DNA of 64,000 nt from Selaginella moellendorffii (lineage: Eukaryota > Streptophyta > Lycopodiopsida > Selaginellales > Selaginellaceae). Of the stretch, positions 21,665-33,992 are shown piece after piece. Location of the stretch: contig NW_003314267.1 in assembly GCF_000143415.4 (NCBI RefSeq), positions 1,562,100 to 1,626,099 on the forward strand, given 5' to 3'. The notes beneath the pieces are model-generated. The model was given only the letters and a program-made list of their open reading frames with translations, was not told the DNA's origin and ran no database searches. Positions within the stretch are counted from its first letter, which is position 1, and every line of letters starts with the position of its first letter. A program made the translations under genes and the position numbers.

Positions 21665-23169
21665 GCCCAGCCGACCTACCAACAGGAAAAAAAAAAGAAA
21701 AAAAGAAAGCAACTACAAAGAACAACAGGATTAAAAACCAGGATTCCAGCAGCAGCGGCAGCAGCAGTCATGTTTTCCGGGATCCTCGCACTTTGTTTCG
21801 AGATGATGCCTTCCTCCTCTCCAAGGTTTGTGGATCTCACTTTTGTTGGCGCAAAGTTTCTAACGCACAAACTTTTCGATTCCTCCTTCCAGGAACGTCG
21901 TCGTCGTCATCGTCGCAAAGTGTGCCAGGAATTCTCCAAAGCCTCGGGGTGAAAGGATTTACGTGACACACTGCTACTACATGTAAGTTTTTCCATAGCT
22001 TCATACACAGTGCTGGGAGGAAGCAAAAAAGATTCCATGGCGAAGATTTAGCTCGAGGGAGGCTTCGCTAAAAACTTTTCTTTTCGCGGGATCTCAGGCA
22101 AGTCTCGATCGCCATCTTTCTACTTTCTCTCATCACATAATTGACGCGAAGAACACCACCGTTTTCTCTTCTCTCTCTCTCTCTCCTCTCTTTCCTTGCG
22201 TGACAGTGTTTTGCGGTCGATCGATCGACTGACTTATAATATGTACTCGAATTCGTGAATGGAAGATTTGGTTCTTACAAAAAGCTTATATCTCATCGTT
22301 TTGATTGTTCTAGCTCTTACACACAGTGCTCGGCAAGAAACGCGTGAGCTCTTCTCCTTTTGCTAAGTGCTGTCCCTCGGATCGTAAACAAATGAGAAGA
22401 TCCAATGGCTGATCCAACCGGCCACCATGCACGCTCGACGTGCTCTTCACCTCCATCGCTACTGCGTCGCGAGAAAAACTCTAGAAAAAAACTCTTCTTT
22501 TTTCTCGCGCGCGCGCTTTAATGACCCTTGGTCGATCGTTCGGGAGCTGCTGCTGCTAGCTAGCTAGCGTTGAATCGCGTCTTTAAACTTTTAGAGTCCA
22601 TAAGTTTTGTGTTCGTTGGGGGGCAAGGGACTTTACTTTCACCATAACGGTAAAAGTTTGAAGAGTATATCTCCTGTATCAGTATCGTATCCGCTCGTAA
22701 GAAATATATAGCCATCCCAGGAAAGCTCTCGATTCTCGACGATCGGATAGCCTACTTGCATTCAACCGGCGGTTAGTCCTCGAAGAAGAAAAAGAATGAA
22801 AGAGAGAATTCCTTCCAACCACGAAGAAAGGAGAAAAGAGAGAACCTCTGGCGAAGAACTCGAGGAGCTTGATCGAATTTTCGTCTTACCTACATGCGTT
22901 GTGTGAGAGTGTATGTTCACGATAAGGTACAAAAGTCGAAAGAAAAATGGTACCTGTATAGTGCGGTGGACTTCGTCGCTGCCCGCTAAACTCGCAAGAA
23001 CTTCCAAGAACAACAAGACAAAGCTCGAGCGAGCTACTCTCTGGCTGCTTCCGCGCGGATTAATTACTATACACTGCACCGCACAAGAAAAGTTAGCAGA
23101 CAAAAGAACCAAAATCTTAATTTCTTTCTTGCCTCGATCGCAAGTCCGTGGCCAAGCAAAACTCTCGAC
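21665..23169. other. GAMYB 3' region and intergenic DNA
   Basis: About 1.5 kb between the GAMYB stop and the stop of the next gene, which points toward it. The start is probably GAMYB 3' UTR (A-rich run at 21689-21715, CAG-rich tract near 21745-21765). CT-rich tracts lie near 22160-22190 and alternating CG near 22510. No ORF is convincing. Confidence 0.5.
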
Positions 23170-24228
23170 TCACGATGCCGCTGCTGGAAACGTCGTTGCC
23201 GCTGATTCCCTTTCCTGGATTTCCCGGGCCATCTTTGCTCGACACCACTGCTTGTAGTCAGCGAGGAGCCCGTCGAGCAACGCAAACTCCATGGCGCCAA
23301 GTATTCGGTCCAGTATCCCGTCGCCTACAGGAAGAACGATGGCCTCGGGCATGAGCGAGAAAGGCAACGGCAAGTCACAGTCGAGCCCCAGCGAAACGGA
23401 GCCGTGGAAGCGACCGGCAGCATTGCTCGCGTTGCTTGCGATGGACGACTGCGCACCAAGATCACCCCCGAGCGAAAACTGTAGATTTATGTCGTCGTTC
23501 ATGCCGGGTGGCAGTCCGATGAATTCGAGCACCAGCTTGTCCGATTCCAGCACCAAAGTCTTGGTTGATTCCCGGTAGAACACCCTGCGAGAAACGCAAA
23601 CGTAAAAAAGATGGCGAAGTTAGCTCTTCTACAGGAAAGACAAGTCGAAACAAAACAAAGTTCTCTAGGATGGATCACGAAGAGCTGTCCAAACTCCCTC
23701 TACGTCATCGAGAAGATCATAGATCTCTAGCTGGAAACACTGCGAGCTCTTCTAGATCGACACTCAAGTAAGTTTCCTTTGTCACTCACAGTTTCCTTGT
23801 CACTTATCTAGCTCGGAGAAACAAAGGGAAACATTCCAAGCGAGCTAGAAGAGCTACAAGGCTCTCTCAAAGGTAGCGTCCGGGAAATCTTACCTGAGGT
23901 AGCAGACTGGTGTTGCCGACACGCTAAAGAAAGTGACGGGCCGGAGTCGCGAGCGCCAGGTGCTGTTGCCCACAAATTCAATCCTCGAGCTGTCCGGGAA
24001 CGCCACTCGGACGATGCGATCCACCTCCTTGACGTAATCCTGCGCTGGGAATCCAAGCCCCCGATAGGGAATGCTCACCGCTCTCTTCGCTCTAAATCCC
24101 ACCATTTGACACCGCGCATTTCCAATCTGACTCCCCGCTCTAGCCCTTACTGCAACCATCGGCATCGAGAGATCCCCCATTCGCGCGGGAGGCGCCGAGA
24201 AGGCCGAGCAAGAAGCCACATTCGCCAT
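23170..24228 (-). CDS. Predicted plastid DUF1997-family protein
   Basis: Two exons on the minus strand, 24228-23894 and 23584-23170, joined at AG|G to give 249 residues. The N-terminus (MANVASCSAFSAPPARM...) is Ser/Ala/Arg-rich and poor in acids, like a chloroplast transit peptide. The body contains YVKEVDRIVRVAFPDSSRIE, STWRSRLRPVTFF, SLGLDCDLPLPFSLMPEAIV and LLDGLLADYKQWC. This fits the plant/cyanobacterial DUF1997 family, whose function is unknown. The ATG chosen is the CCATGG at 24228; an in-frame GTG two codons upstream is not used. It is head-to-tail with DA1, whose stop codon lies 169 bp upstream. Confidence 0.75.
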
Positions 24229-24397
24229 GGCCACGATAAACCCTAAGAACAGAGAAGTGACACGTACTAAGGGGTTTTACAAAGTGGTGTCCGCGTTGGC
24301 AAGAAAAAATCTGCCACGCAAGCACACACCAATAAAGTGATGTCCGCGTGGTTATAGACGTGGCGAGCCGTACGAGCCACGTCGGCGGATCATAGTC

Positions 24398-26371
24398 TCA
24401 CGATACGGGGAAGTCGCCCGTGAGCTTGATGTGATCCAAAGTTCTGGGAAGTCCAAACTGGACGACGGCGCTCTGCCCGATCCGGAAGCCATCGCCGTAG
24501 GCCGGGGAAGGGTCCATTGCGATCTGGTGCATCACAAACTCGCGCAGCTTGCTCGTGTCGAATTGGTGTGGCGCCGGCTTGGCAGCGCCGTGAGAGGAGC
24601 TGCTCGACGATCCAATCTGCGACTCCAGCCAAGTGTGCGCCATCACCTGGCAAATGCCTTCTTCCACCACCGGATTCAAATGGCTCGGGTATCCTGGAAC
24701 GTTTCCACAAGCTTTGAGTGAGTTTCCTAAACTTTGAGCTTGCGAAGAACTTTACCGTTCAGTCGGAGCCATGCGTGCATTAGTTCGTGCGCGAGAATGG
24801 ATCCTGTCAGCAATCTAATTGTCGATCGGAGGAAAGTTTTAGACATCGATATGGTTTGTGTAGCAAAAACAATATTGTTTTTGCTTACCTGGGGAGCCCA
24901 TACAGCACCAGAATGGCAGTCACCTCACAGTTTCTTCTGAGCTTCATCGACTCCGTTCTCATCTCTCCAAAAAACCCCCGGCTCCTCGGTCTTCTAAACA
25001 CCTGCAAGCATTTCATGAGTCTAGCTCTAGCAAAACTTCCACTTACAGAGGTAACAGTTTGCTCTTCGGATAGAGTCAATCCGCGAGTCTCGGTGAGGTG
25101 ATGTCCCTACAACAAAGCAAATTTTCTTAGCAAAAGGAGAGAAAGAACTAAAGGAAAGGAAAGAAAGCCGAGAATCTACTAACATTACTTTCGTGTGCAC
25201 GAGCCTCATTGAGTGCTTGCCTTTCAACAAGAAGCATCGGTATCTGTTGAGTTATCTTCATGTTCATGCCCTCGTAGAAGTTGATAATCTCCTGGTACAG
25301 AGGCTGCCCTTCGTTTGTGTCCATGACGGCAGAATCCATGCATTCCAAACACAGCTTTCGACCATCGTCTAGAACTACGTACTTGGAGTTTTTCGTCTTC
25401 AGGAAAACATCGCAAAGTAAGAACAACGCAGATCGATTCATGTTTGCTTACCTCCAAACGCTCGCAGCTACAACATCGGGGCGTGTTGTCATCTTCATGT
25501 GAAGGACAGTATCGTTGCCCCCAAAAAGGATGAACTCTATACTCTATCAGGCCAGAATAATTTGGCGGTATCTGAAGAACAAAAACCAACATAAATGCAC
25601 GAACAAGATACTTTGTCGAGACGCCCTTACAAATAAGTTGCAGACATCACACCGAGGATGAAACAGTTCCTTGTAGCAATCTTTGTGATAAGGATCGTTT
25701 CCAGACACCGAGAACTGCATAAAAGATCACCCGCTTATAGAATCCGAGAAACCAACAATGCAAAACTGCGACCATACCTCAGAACCCGAAATTGGTTTAT
25801 TGCACGACGTGCATCTAAAGCATTCCGGATGCCACAAACCTCCCATGCAGCTTAGAAAACGTCCAGGTCCGATGGTCTTTTTACATCGTGCGCACACGTG
25901 AGCTCCAGAAAACCTGCGAGGCATTTAGACGAAGAGACTCTCGCAACGATTTGTAACACAGAAAGCTACCTGCGTGTTCGTCCATCGCCACCGAATGGGA
26001 AGCCAGAAGAGAAGCCAGAGGAGAAGCCAGAGGGGCCTTCACTGATGAAACTTTCCTGCAAAGCTCTCGCCAATGCCTCGTCGTTGTCTGTGGCGCCTTT
26101 GTCTCTTGCCGCAGGCTTGTCGTCTGGAAAGGCAAAAACCTCGTCACCAGTGAAACCAAAAACTTCAATCGAAACATTTACCGTAGTGATCGCTGAGTGA
26201 CAAAGCTATGGCTCGATCCAGCTCCTCGTCCGCCTATAACACGCTTACTTTGTCTAGAATTCTTGTTTCTTACACGAAGGAAAGAAGCACAAGTACCTCG
26301 GAGGACGAATTATGGGAGATTTCATGAACCTTCTGGTGCAAAGGCTTGAAAATCTTATCAAACCACTTCAT
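24398..26371 (-). CDS. DA1: DA1-type ubiquitin-activated LIM peptidase
   Basis: A multi-exon minus-strand gene starting [19 protein letters not shown] (ATG at 26371). Next come two ubiquitin-interacting motifs, [17 protein letters not shown] (about 26180-26240) and [14 protein letters not shown] (about 26035-26080). A LIM domain follows ([20 protein letters not shown], about 25800-25900, and FHPRCDVC at about 25630). Then come [25 protein letters not shown], and [15 protein letters not shown]. The zinc-peptidase motif HELMH is present in [16 protein letters not shown] (about 24755-24810). The C-terminus is [16 protein letters not shown] through GDFPVS. In Arabidopsis DA1 is activated by ubiquitination and limits organ size by cleaving growth regulators. 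All functional elements are intact. Confidence 0.93.
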
Positions 26372-28400
26372 TGTGGAGAGCTTGTCCCAAAATCTAAAAC
26401 CCTGGCAATCCATGAACAGTCCGCCACATTTAGATCACAGTGGCGAACAGGGAAACCTCCAATCTCACCTCGATATGGCGAAAGCCTAGGAGCGATCGAT
26501 CGATGAGCGCTGGAATGAGAATCCTCGCGATCGGCTGCTGGAAATCTGGAGCTCCCGCGCCGCGACGCGATCAGAGACCCGACTAGGCATTCCTAATGCG
26601 CTTCGCCTTCCGAGGCATTTCCTCGCTACTACGACCTACAAACAAAATAAAAAGATCTAAGAAAGAAAATTTAACTTCAGATGGAATGGACGCATCGCAG
26701 CCGTTCGATCTATTCATCGGTCGCGACGGCCCAGATCACGAGCTTACTAAGAATATCAAGGTATATTCTGATTTAAATCTTAAATTTGTTTTTCATTAAA
26801 GTTTATTCGCTAATACAATAAGCTGTATTTAAATTTTTAGTGTAAATAATTGTTTTGATTTGTTTATTTATTTTCTTACTAAAAGATGTTAGCTTTGAAA
26901 TTAATCTTTACTCTTGCTTACCTTTGATGAAATCCTAGGCATAACTCTAATGTATTAACGAATAGCTAGAGATTGATCATCAAATCAAAATTAAAGAATT
27001 AATGAACTAAATCATACCTTTGTAAGGATAAAAACGTTTTTCCACTTAAATTTTATGACATTGAATTTAAAGGTTGGAGCTCTGGATGTAAAGTGTGCAT
27101 TGCAATCTATGCATAGCAGAGTCACTCTTACTTGCCACTTTGTGAAGCATATTTTATGTCTTGAATTGATTGTAGGTGATGATTCATAAGTACTAGAAGT
27201 TGAAGAGTTCTTACCTTTCTCATGGCACAATATTCCCAAACAAGCTATTTAAGAAGTTGAAGGTGTGAGGTAATAGGATGAATCCTAGTAACAGTGGCAT
27301 TAGCAGCAATGCAATAATGATGATGAGAAAGGAGTTCAGAAATGTGTCCTACTGCTTTATCCTTAGCATAGTCCTGGTCACCACCATCCAAAATCCAAGC
27401 TCTTCTAGATCTTAGCCAGAAACATCAGAATTGATCAAGTGTGTTCTAGATACTTGAATATACTTGGATGTGTTTACATTGTTTGGCCATCATAATTAAA
27501 GCTATGGGTGTATTGATATGTGTCATGCCCCATTCTAATATTATAATGCACACAATTATATTTTGATTGCTTTTATAGCAATCAAAATGTAATTATGTTC
27601 ATTATGATATTGTGTGCAATTGAAAACAAAAAAAGTATTCTTACATGAGTAAAAAAAAGATATACCCACAGTTTGCTTTTAATATTGTATTCATCAAGGT
27701 GTTAAAATTTTGAGATATGATATTGATTGAAATGTTATTCTTATTTATATTTCATTCTCATGGAGGGAAAGATACTGAAGATGTTCCACTAGCAAAGCCA
27801 ACACCTTCAAGAGTAGCTGGAGCTTTGCTCCCAAAAACACCAATGTTAGGGCCACTAGCACCACCACCCAAGCCTTTTTACCAGCTTCAATTCCCAGAAC
27901 TCCCTCCCCAACAGCACTGGATGGTACCTATGACACTTCCTCAATATGGACCAGCTCATGCATATTACTTGCCAATGTTACTATCTCATCTTGGGTTCAT
28001 GCACAGCCAGAACATGTACTTGGGCCCCCATATGATCAACCAAACTCTCAGTCAACAAGCCACACTCCAGCCCATTCAAAAAGTGTAAAGCATGCCTTGC
28101 AAAAGAAAGACAAAGACAAAAGGTGTAGTATCAACAGAAGACTCCTTCCAGATTATCAATTAATACAATCAGATGGGCTAATAGAAGTGGAATCCTCTCA
28201 AGATACCATAATCTAGCAGCATCTAAAGGAGCTTGGCTAGGCTCATCTACATCCAACTCAGGCCTCACAAGCAACTCTAAACAGTGTTAGACTCTCAGCA
28301 AGGAGAAAACAACAGCCCACCAGACTCTAAGGCCATCTCAAATGCCAAACTTCAACACTATGGGCCGAGGATAGATTTCTGTTCATAATGTTATTTAGTT
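26372..28400. other. A+T-rich non-genic DNA
   Basis: After the DA1 leader (to about 26620) base composition shifts abruptly to A+T-rich. There is a hairpin repeat at 27529-27625. An ORF at 27717-28088 is rich in Pro, Gln and Met (PPPKPFYQLQFPELPPQQHW) and lies just upstream of the LINE remnant, so it might derive from its first ORF. I recognise no gene otherwise. Confidence 0.5.
27529..27625. repeat. Hairpin (MITE-like) repeat
   Basis: Inverted arms TTTTGATTGCT / AGCAATCAAAA around TTTAT, extended outward by ATTATA/TGTAAT and by TGCACACAAT / ATTGTGTGCA. Its core and left flank resemble the palindrome at 3182-3208, so they look like the same family. Confidence 0.55.
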
Positions 28401-28405
28401 AACAG

Positions 28406-29952
28406 TTGAAAGTTGGATTGAAATTGATTACATATGTACCCCTCATTCTGGTAATTTTTCTATTTCTAACCATTGTGCAGTATGCCCAGCCACACACAAT
28501 CCATCTCGGCTGTTGGAATCTACAAGGCCTGAAAGCCCAAAGTACTCATGAGCTGGCCGAGATGGACAGGTATGATGTTGTAGCATTTGGTGGAACTTGG
28601 GAGCATGAGGAGTCTCACCTGCCACAGCTGCCAAAGTTTGCTCTCTTCTTGGCCTAGAAGCCATTACAACCCAGACAACACACAGGATCTAGAGGCATTG
28701 CAGTCTATGCACAGCTTCTGGAAATAGATCCAGATTGCCACTACATAGCATTGGCTTTAGCCCAAAAGGATGTCGGATCTTATATTATTTTCCTCCCAGT
28801 TGGATCCGTCAGCAGCCAAAGCCTTATGCCCCTCTCACGACCAAGCTTCCTGACTGGAGACATAACGCCAAGGTGGTGATCCTCAGGGATATGAATGCCT
28901 GCACTGGGAGTTCACAAGTTACACTTTGAGACGACGAGGGAAACCTTGTGCCACACTTCACATACCAGGATGAGATGGAGGAAAACAACTCATTGAGGCA
29001 TGCTTTACACACGACTTGATTATCCTCAATGGTACACTACCATGTGGGATGGTATACATGTCAGATGAGTTGAGGGAATAGTACCACTGATTACACACTC
29101 ATAGACCACACCTTGGTACCTGAGGTGATAGACTTTCATCTCCAATACATGCCTGACCTGAAGACAGTGGATCATTGCCCACTGGGAGTATCCTTGAAGA
29201 TACTGCCTATCACAACTGCTCCAGGAGAATTCCCCACCTCCATCACATACAAATTGGTGGATAATTGCCGAATGTTGTATGTAGAATGGGTACAAGATCT
29301 ATAGAAGGCCTCTCTATCACTGAGAAGAGCATGCAGAAGTCTTGGTTAAGGTCCTTACAATAGTGGCTCAATTCACCCTTCCACAACACTCCACTCAATA
29401 ACACCCTTGAAGAATGCCAAAAATGGCATGCATTAAAGAAGTAAAAAGCCATACATGAAGCACTTGGTGCACCATATCTTCTGCAAGCTTAGGAAACGAG
29501 CTTTTCTAGCCAGGAAGAATGCAAACAATAACAACTCTAAACAGCATCAGCCATTGCCTAATAACTTTTCCAAAAGCCTGCCAAAAAGATCCTGCTGATG
29601 GACATGGACATCTAGATAGCATACCTTCGCTAGCTCTACAGTTCTACTGCTCCATCAATTGTCCATGAATGGGACAGAGGCAACCTTGATTTCACTATTG
29701 AAGAGCTGGCCTGAAATACACAAAAGCCCAGATGTTCATGGCCTAACAGTCAAGCTTCTCCAAGCATGTGATGAAGGCTTTCTAGCACAGAGTATCTTTG
29801 ATGACATCCTTTGCAACGGATTTCCGAAACAAGGGACTGTGAATCTCATAGTGCCTATACATAAGACTGGAGACGAGTTGCTTCCCATGAACTACTGTAC
29901 TTCTTACACATTGATCTCATGGGACAGTGTCCTCCTTGATTATCTTCTCTAA
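28406..29952 (+). mobile_element. Degenerate LINE (non-LTR) retrotransposon remnant
   Basis: The plus strand carries broken pieces of a LINE in the right order. At about 28490-28640 an endonuclease N-terminus reads LGCWNLQGLKAQSTHELAEM and YDVVAFGGTWE. At about 29098-29200 the endonuclease end reads LIDHTLVPEVIDFH and DHCPLGVSL. At about 29659-29930 there is a reverse-transcriptase beginning (VHGLTVKLLQACDEGF, ILCNGFPKQGTVNLIVPIHK, GDELLPMNY). Frames are interrupted by stops and shifts and the catalytic YADD region is absent, so the element is dead and 3'-truncated. Endonuclease plus RT order excludes an LTR element. Confidence 0.8.
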
Positions 29953-30133
29953 CTCCATTGCTTTTGTCTAAAAAAGAATATAGGCTTATGGTACGGAAAG
30001 CCAAAAATAGATCTCTACTTTTTTAAAATGGGAATTCTGTCGTGGCATTGTGACGTGGCGGATTTGCCTACGTGGCATGCCGCATTCTTTTGTTTTAGGG
30101 CTTTTGGCCCAAAAACCCTAGGGCCTGTAAGCG

Positions 30134-30442
30134 ATGGATTTCTCTTCGCCCTCTTCCTCCTCGAATGACGCGATGATGGATCAGCTCAAGAACCAGCTCG
30201 CGCAGGCCTACGCGCAGGAGTTCTTCGGGGTACGCTCTCTCCCACTCTCTTGCTCCTCCCCGTTTGATAGATTTTTGTGTCTAAATCTCTAGACCGTGCG
30301 CGAGAAATGCTTTGCGAAATGTGTCACCAAGCCCAGCAGCAGCCTGAGTGGATCCGAGAGCAGCTGCATTTCAAAGTGCGTGGATCGCTACATCGAAGCC
30401 ACCGGGATTGTGAGCAGGGCCCTCTTTAACGCCGCCAAGTGA
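30134..30442 (+). CDS. TIM13: Mitochondrial import chaperone TIM13
   Basis: Two exons: 30134-30229 (MDFSSPSSSSNDAMMDQLKN...) and 30293-30442. The protein is about 81 residues. It shows the twin CX3C motif CFAKC...CISKC with KCVTKPSSSLSGSESSC between, which is diagnostic of Tim13. With Tim8 it escorts hydrophobic precursors across the mitochondrial intermembrane space. The intron is 63 nt. The stop (TGA 30440) overlaps a GTGAGT that could look like a donor, but the family ends at this point, so I take it as the end. Confidence 0.93.
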
Positions 30443-30657
30443 GTGAGTGAGTCTTATACTCGCTCTTGTTCTCTCTCTCTCTCGATCCAATCCATTTTTC
30501 CTTTCTTCTCTTTGAGAATCCAGACTAAAAATCTCTCTTTTCTACTTTGTGATGCACTGGTTTCGAGACGAGCTCTTTAGACATTTCCAACAAGTATAAG
30601 AATGATCACACAAACTCTTGGTACGCGAGTGTTCTAAAAATCTCTGTTTTGGTTCTT

Positions 30658-31743
<1,086 letters not shown>

Positions 31744-31958
31744 CTATCCCTTCCCTTAGGTCAAATCAATCGAGTCGATCACGCCGTGCAGATCCAAGCG
31801 CCTTAGCCTCTGCTGCTGCCGCTGCTCCTAGAAATCGAGATCAATCGATCCTCGCGGTGAAAAATCCGGCCTAGAAAAGAACTCTCCACTAGAGAGTATT
31901 TAGGGCGGCTATAATGCGTATTTGTGTTCTCAAATTTTAGGGTTCTTGGAGGGCATCC

Positions 31959-33340
31959 ATGGCGACGGAGGAAGCGACCGCGGCGACGAACTGTAAGTGT
32001 GATTTCTCGCTGGATTCTCGGTTCTATCGCTGCGCTACTCGATTTCCAGGCACATTCTTCAAGAAGCCTCCCAAGAACAGGAATCTGAGGAAGCGGCCAC
32101 AGGAGGAAGAGGCGGCAGGCGATGGCGCCGGCAGCGGCAGCGACGAGGAGAAATCCGCGGTTGTCCACAAGCCAAAGGCGCCACGCAAGGGCGGATTCAC
32201 GACCGGAGTAGCGCAGCGATCGGGCGCCGACGAGGCAGCGGCGGCTGGGGCGGGCAGCACGAGCAAGAACACATTCTTCTACGAGTCCTCCAAGGAGATC
32301 CAGGCCCAGGACAGCTACGCGACCGCGGCGCTAGAGACCGAGACCGAGTTCGACAAGGACGCGCGGGCGCTGCGCGAGAAGGTGCTCCAGGCGGCGGCCA
32401 AGCGGATCAAATCCTCCAGCGATCCCTTCGACGCCACCACCAACAAGGAGAAAGGCGAGGACAAAGGAGAGAAGAAACCAGCGATCTACAAGGGACTCAA
32501 CGCTTACACCGATCACCGCGCTGGGTTTCGGCGAGAGAACAGCATCGCCTCCGAGAAAGCTGGAGGGGCTCACGGGCCTCTCCGCGCGGCCTCCAACGTG
32601 AGAATGTCGGTGAGGTTCGACTACCAGCCGGATGTTTGCAAGGATTACAAGGAGACTGGCTACTGCGGTTATGGCGATTCCTGCAAGTACTTGCACGACC
32701 GGGGGGACTATAAGTCGGGGTGGCAGCTCGAGCGGGACTGGGAGGAGGCACAGCGGGAAAAGAAGGAGAGGTTGATGAGGGGGATCAAGGAGATGGTGGA
32801 AGGCAAAGAGGAGGATGAGGAGGAGGACGACGAGCTGCCTTTCGCGTGCTTCATCTGCCGCGAGTCGTTCGTGAATCCGGTCGTGACGGCTTGCAAGCAC
32901 TACTTCTGTGAAAGCTGTGCTCTCGAGGTGCGTTTTTGTTTTGTTCTTCCTTCTTCCTTTTGTCCGAGATCTCTGTTCTCTTTTCTTCCAAGTTTTAGAT
33001 CTCTTTCTCTTCGATCTGGTACCTTTGTTATATCTTGTTCTCTTTTTCCGAGTTTTAGATCGAGAAGTCTCTTTCTCTTCGAGCTGGTTGATTCTTAATC
33101 ACCTTCTTGGTTTGAACTTTTTTCTCTCTTCTTCCAAGTTTTAGATCGAAAAGTCCTGCTTTCTCTTCGAGCTGGTTGATTCAAAGTGTCAGTTCTTAAA
33201 GTTTTTTTCTCTTTCGAGCTAAAAGTTTTCCTTTTTTGCAGCACTACAAGAAGAACAAATCGTGTTTTGTGTGCAACAAGCCCACGAACGGGCTCTTCAA
33301 CACAGCACACATCATTTTGAAGAAGCTAAGGAAGCCATAG
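31959..33340 (+). CDS. RNF113A: RNF113A/Cwc24-type CCCH-RING spliceosome factor
   Basis: Exons: 31959-31992, 32050-32927 and 33242-33340. The spliced start gives [11 protein letters not shown] then [16 protein letters not shown], the family start. A CCCH zinc finger reads [20 protein letters not shown]. The RING finger is [20 protein letters not shown] followed across intron 2 by [14 protein letters not shown]. The order CCCH then RING with a basic, disordered N-terminus is that of yeast Cwc24 and human RNF113A, which act in spliceosome activation and ubiquitin signalling. Intron 1 (57 nt) is stop-free and divisible by three. The stop lies 80 bp before the next start codon on the same strand. 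Confidence 0.93.
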
Positions 33341-33420
33341 CTGTGGTAAAGTCTTCCTTCTTCTTTGCGATAAATCTCTGTTTCTTCTTAGGGCTCTCTT
33401 CACTCCAACTAGTAGGGTTT

Positions 33421-33844
33421 ATGGAGGAGGCATCGATCGTGTACCGCTGCAGGAAGTGCCGCCAAATTGTAGCCACCGACTCGAGCGTCCAGCGCCATGA
33501 TCCAGGCTCCGGCGAGCAGGCCTTCTCGTGGAAGAAGCGATCCAACAACGACGAGGCCAAACCGCGCGAGTGCTCGTCGATCTTTGTGGAGCCAATGCAA
33601 TGGATGAATGGAGGTTAGCTTATCCTTTTTTTTCTCCTCAAACCATGCGATCTGTCTACTTTGTTTAGTTCAAGATGGCAGTGTGGAAGGGAAGCTCTTG
33701 TGTAACGTCTGCCAGGCGAGGCTGGGGAGCTTTAACTGGTCGGGGCTACAGTGTAGCTGTGGAGCTTGGGTGAATCCAGCGTTCCAGCTCCACAAGAATC
33801 GTTTGGATGCTACTACACTCGTGGTAAGCGATAGAGAGAAATAA
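33421..33844 (+). CDS. Stand-alone YVH1/DUSP12 zinc-binding domain protein
   Basis: Two exons (33421-33613 and 33669-33844) encode 122 residues. They match only the C-terminal zinc-binding half of dual-specificity phosphatase DUSP12/Yvh1: VYRCRKCRQIVATDSSVQRH, CSSIFVEPMQWM, LLCNVCQARLGSFNW, QCSCGAWVNPAFQLHKNR. The CxxC and CxC cysteines are kept. The phosphatase domain with its HCxxGxxR loop is absent, and no room exists for it upstream because RNF113A ends 80 bp away. In yeast this zinc domain is what Yvh1 needs for 60S ribosome maturation. Arabidopsis also has a small protein of this kind, to my recollection. The end is taken at the first stop (33844), although a GTAAGC donor lies 16 nt before it. 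Confidence 0.85.
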
Positions 33845-33992
33845 AAAAAGAACAAGAGGGGAGCTTACTTTTCTCTGAGAAGTTATCATCGGAGAAGCAA
33901 ACCTTCTTCTCCGCCGGGCACCAATGAAGCCCAGCACTGTCGATATAATCCATTTTCAAATAGATAGGGGAAAGTCTGTCTCTCCCCTTTTA

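Noticed and set aside
22762-23112. 116-codon minus-strand ORF below the DUF1997-type gene
   Set aside because: Low-complexity Leu/Ser/Phe wording, no splice or family support; probably chance in UTR/intergenic DNA.
27717-28088. Pro/Gln-rich ORF upstream of the LINE remnant
   Set aside because: Could be a LINE ORF1 relic, but it shows no zinc knuckle or RRM, so it is mentioned only as part of the island.
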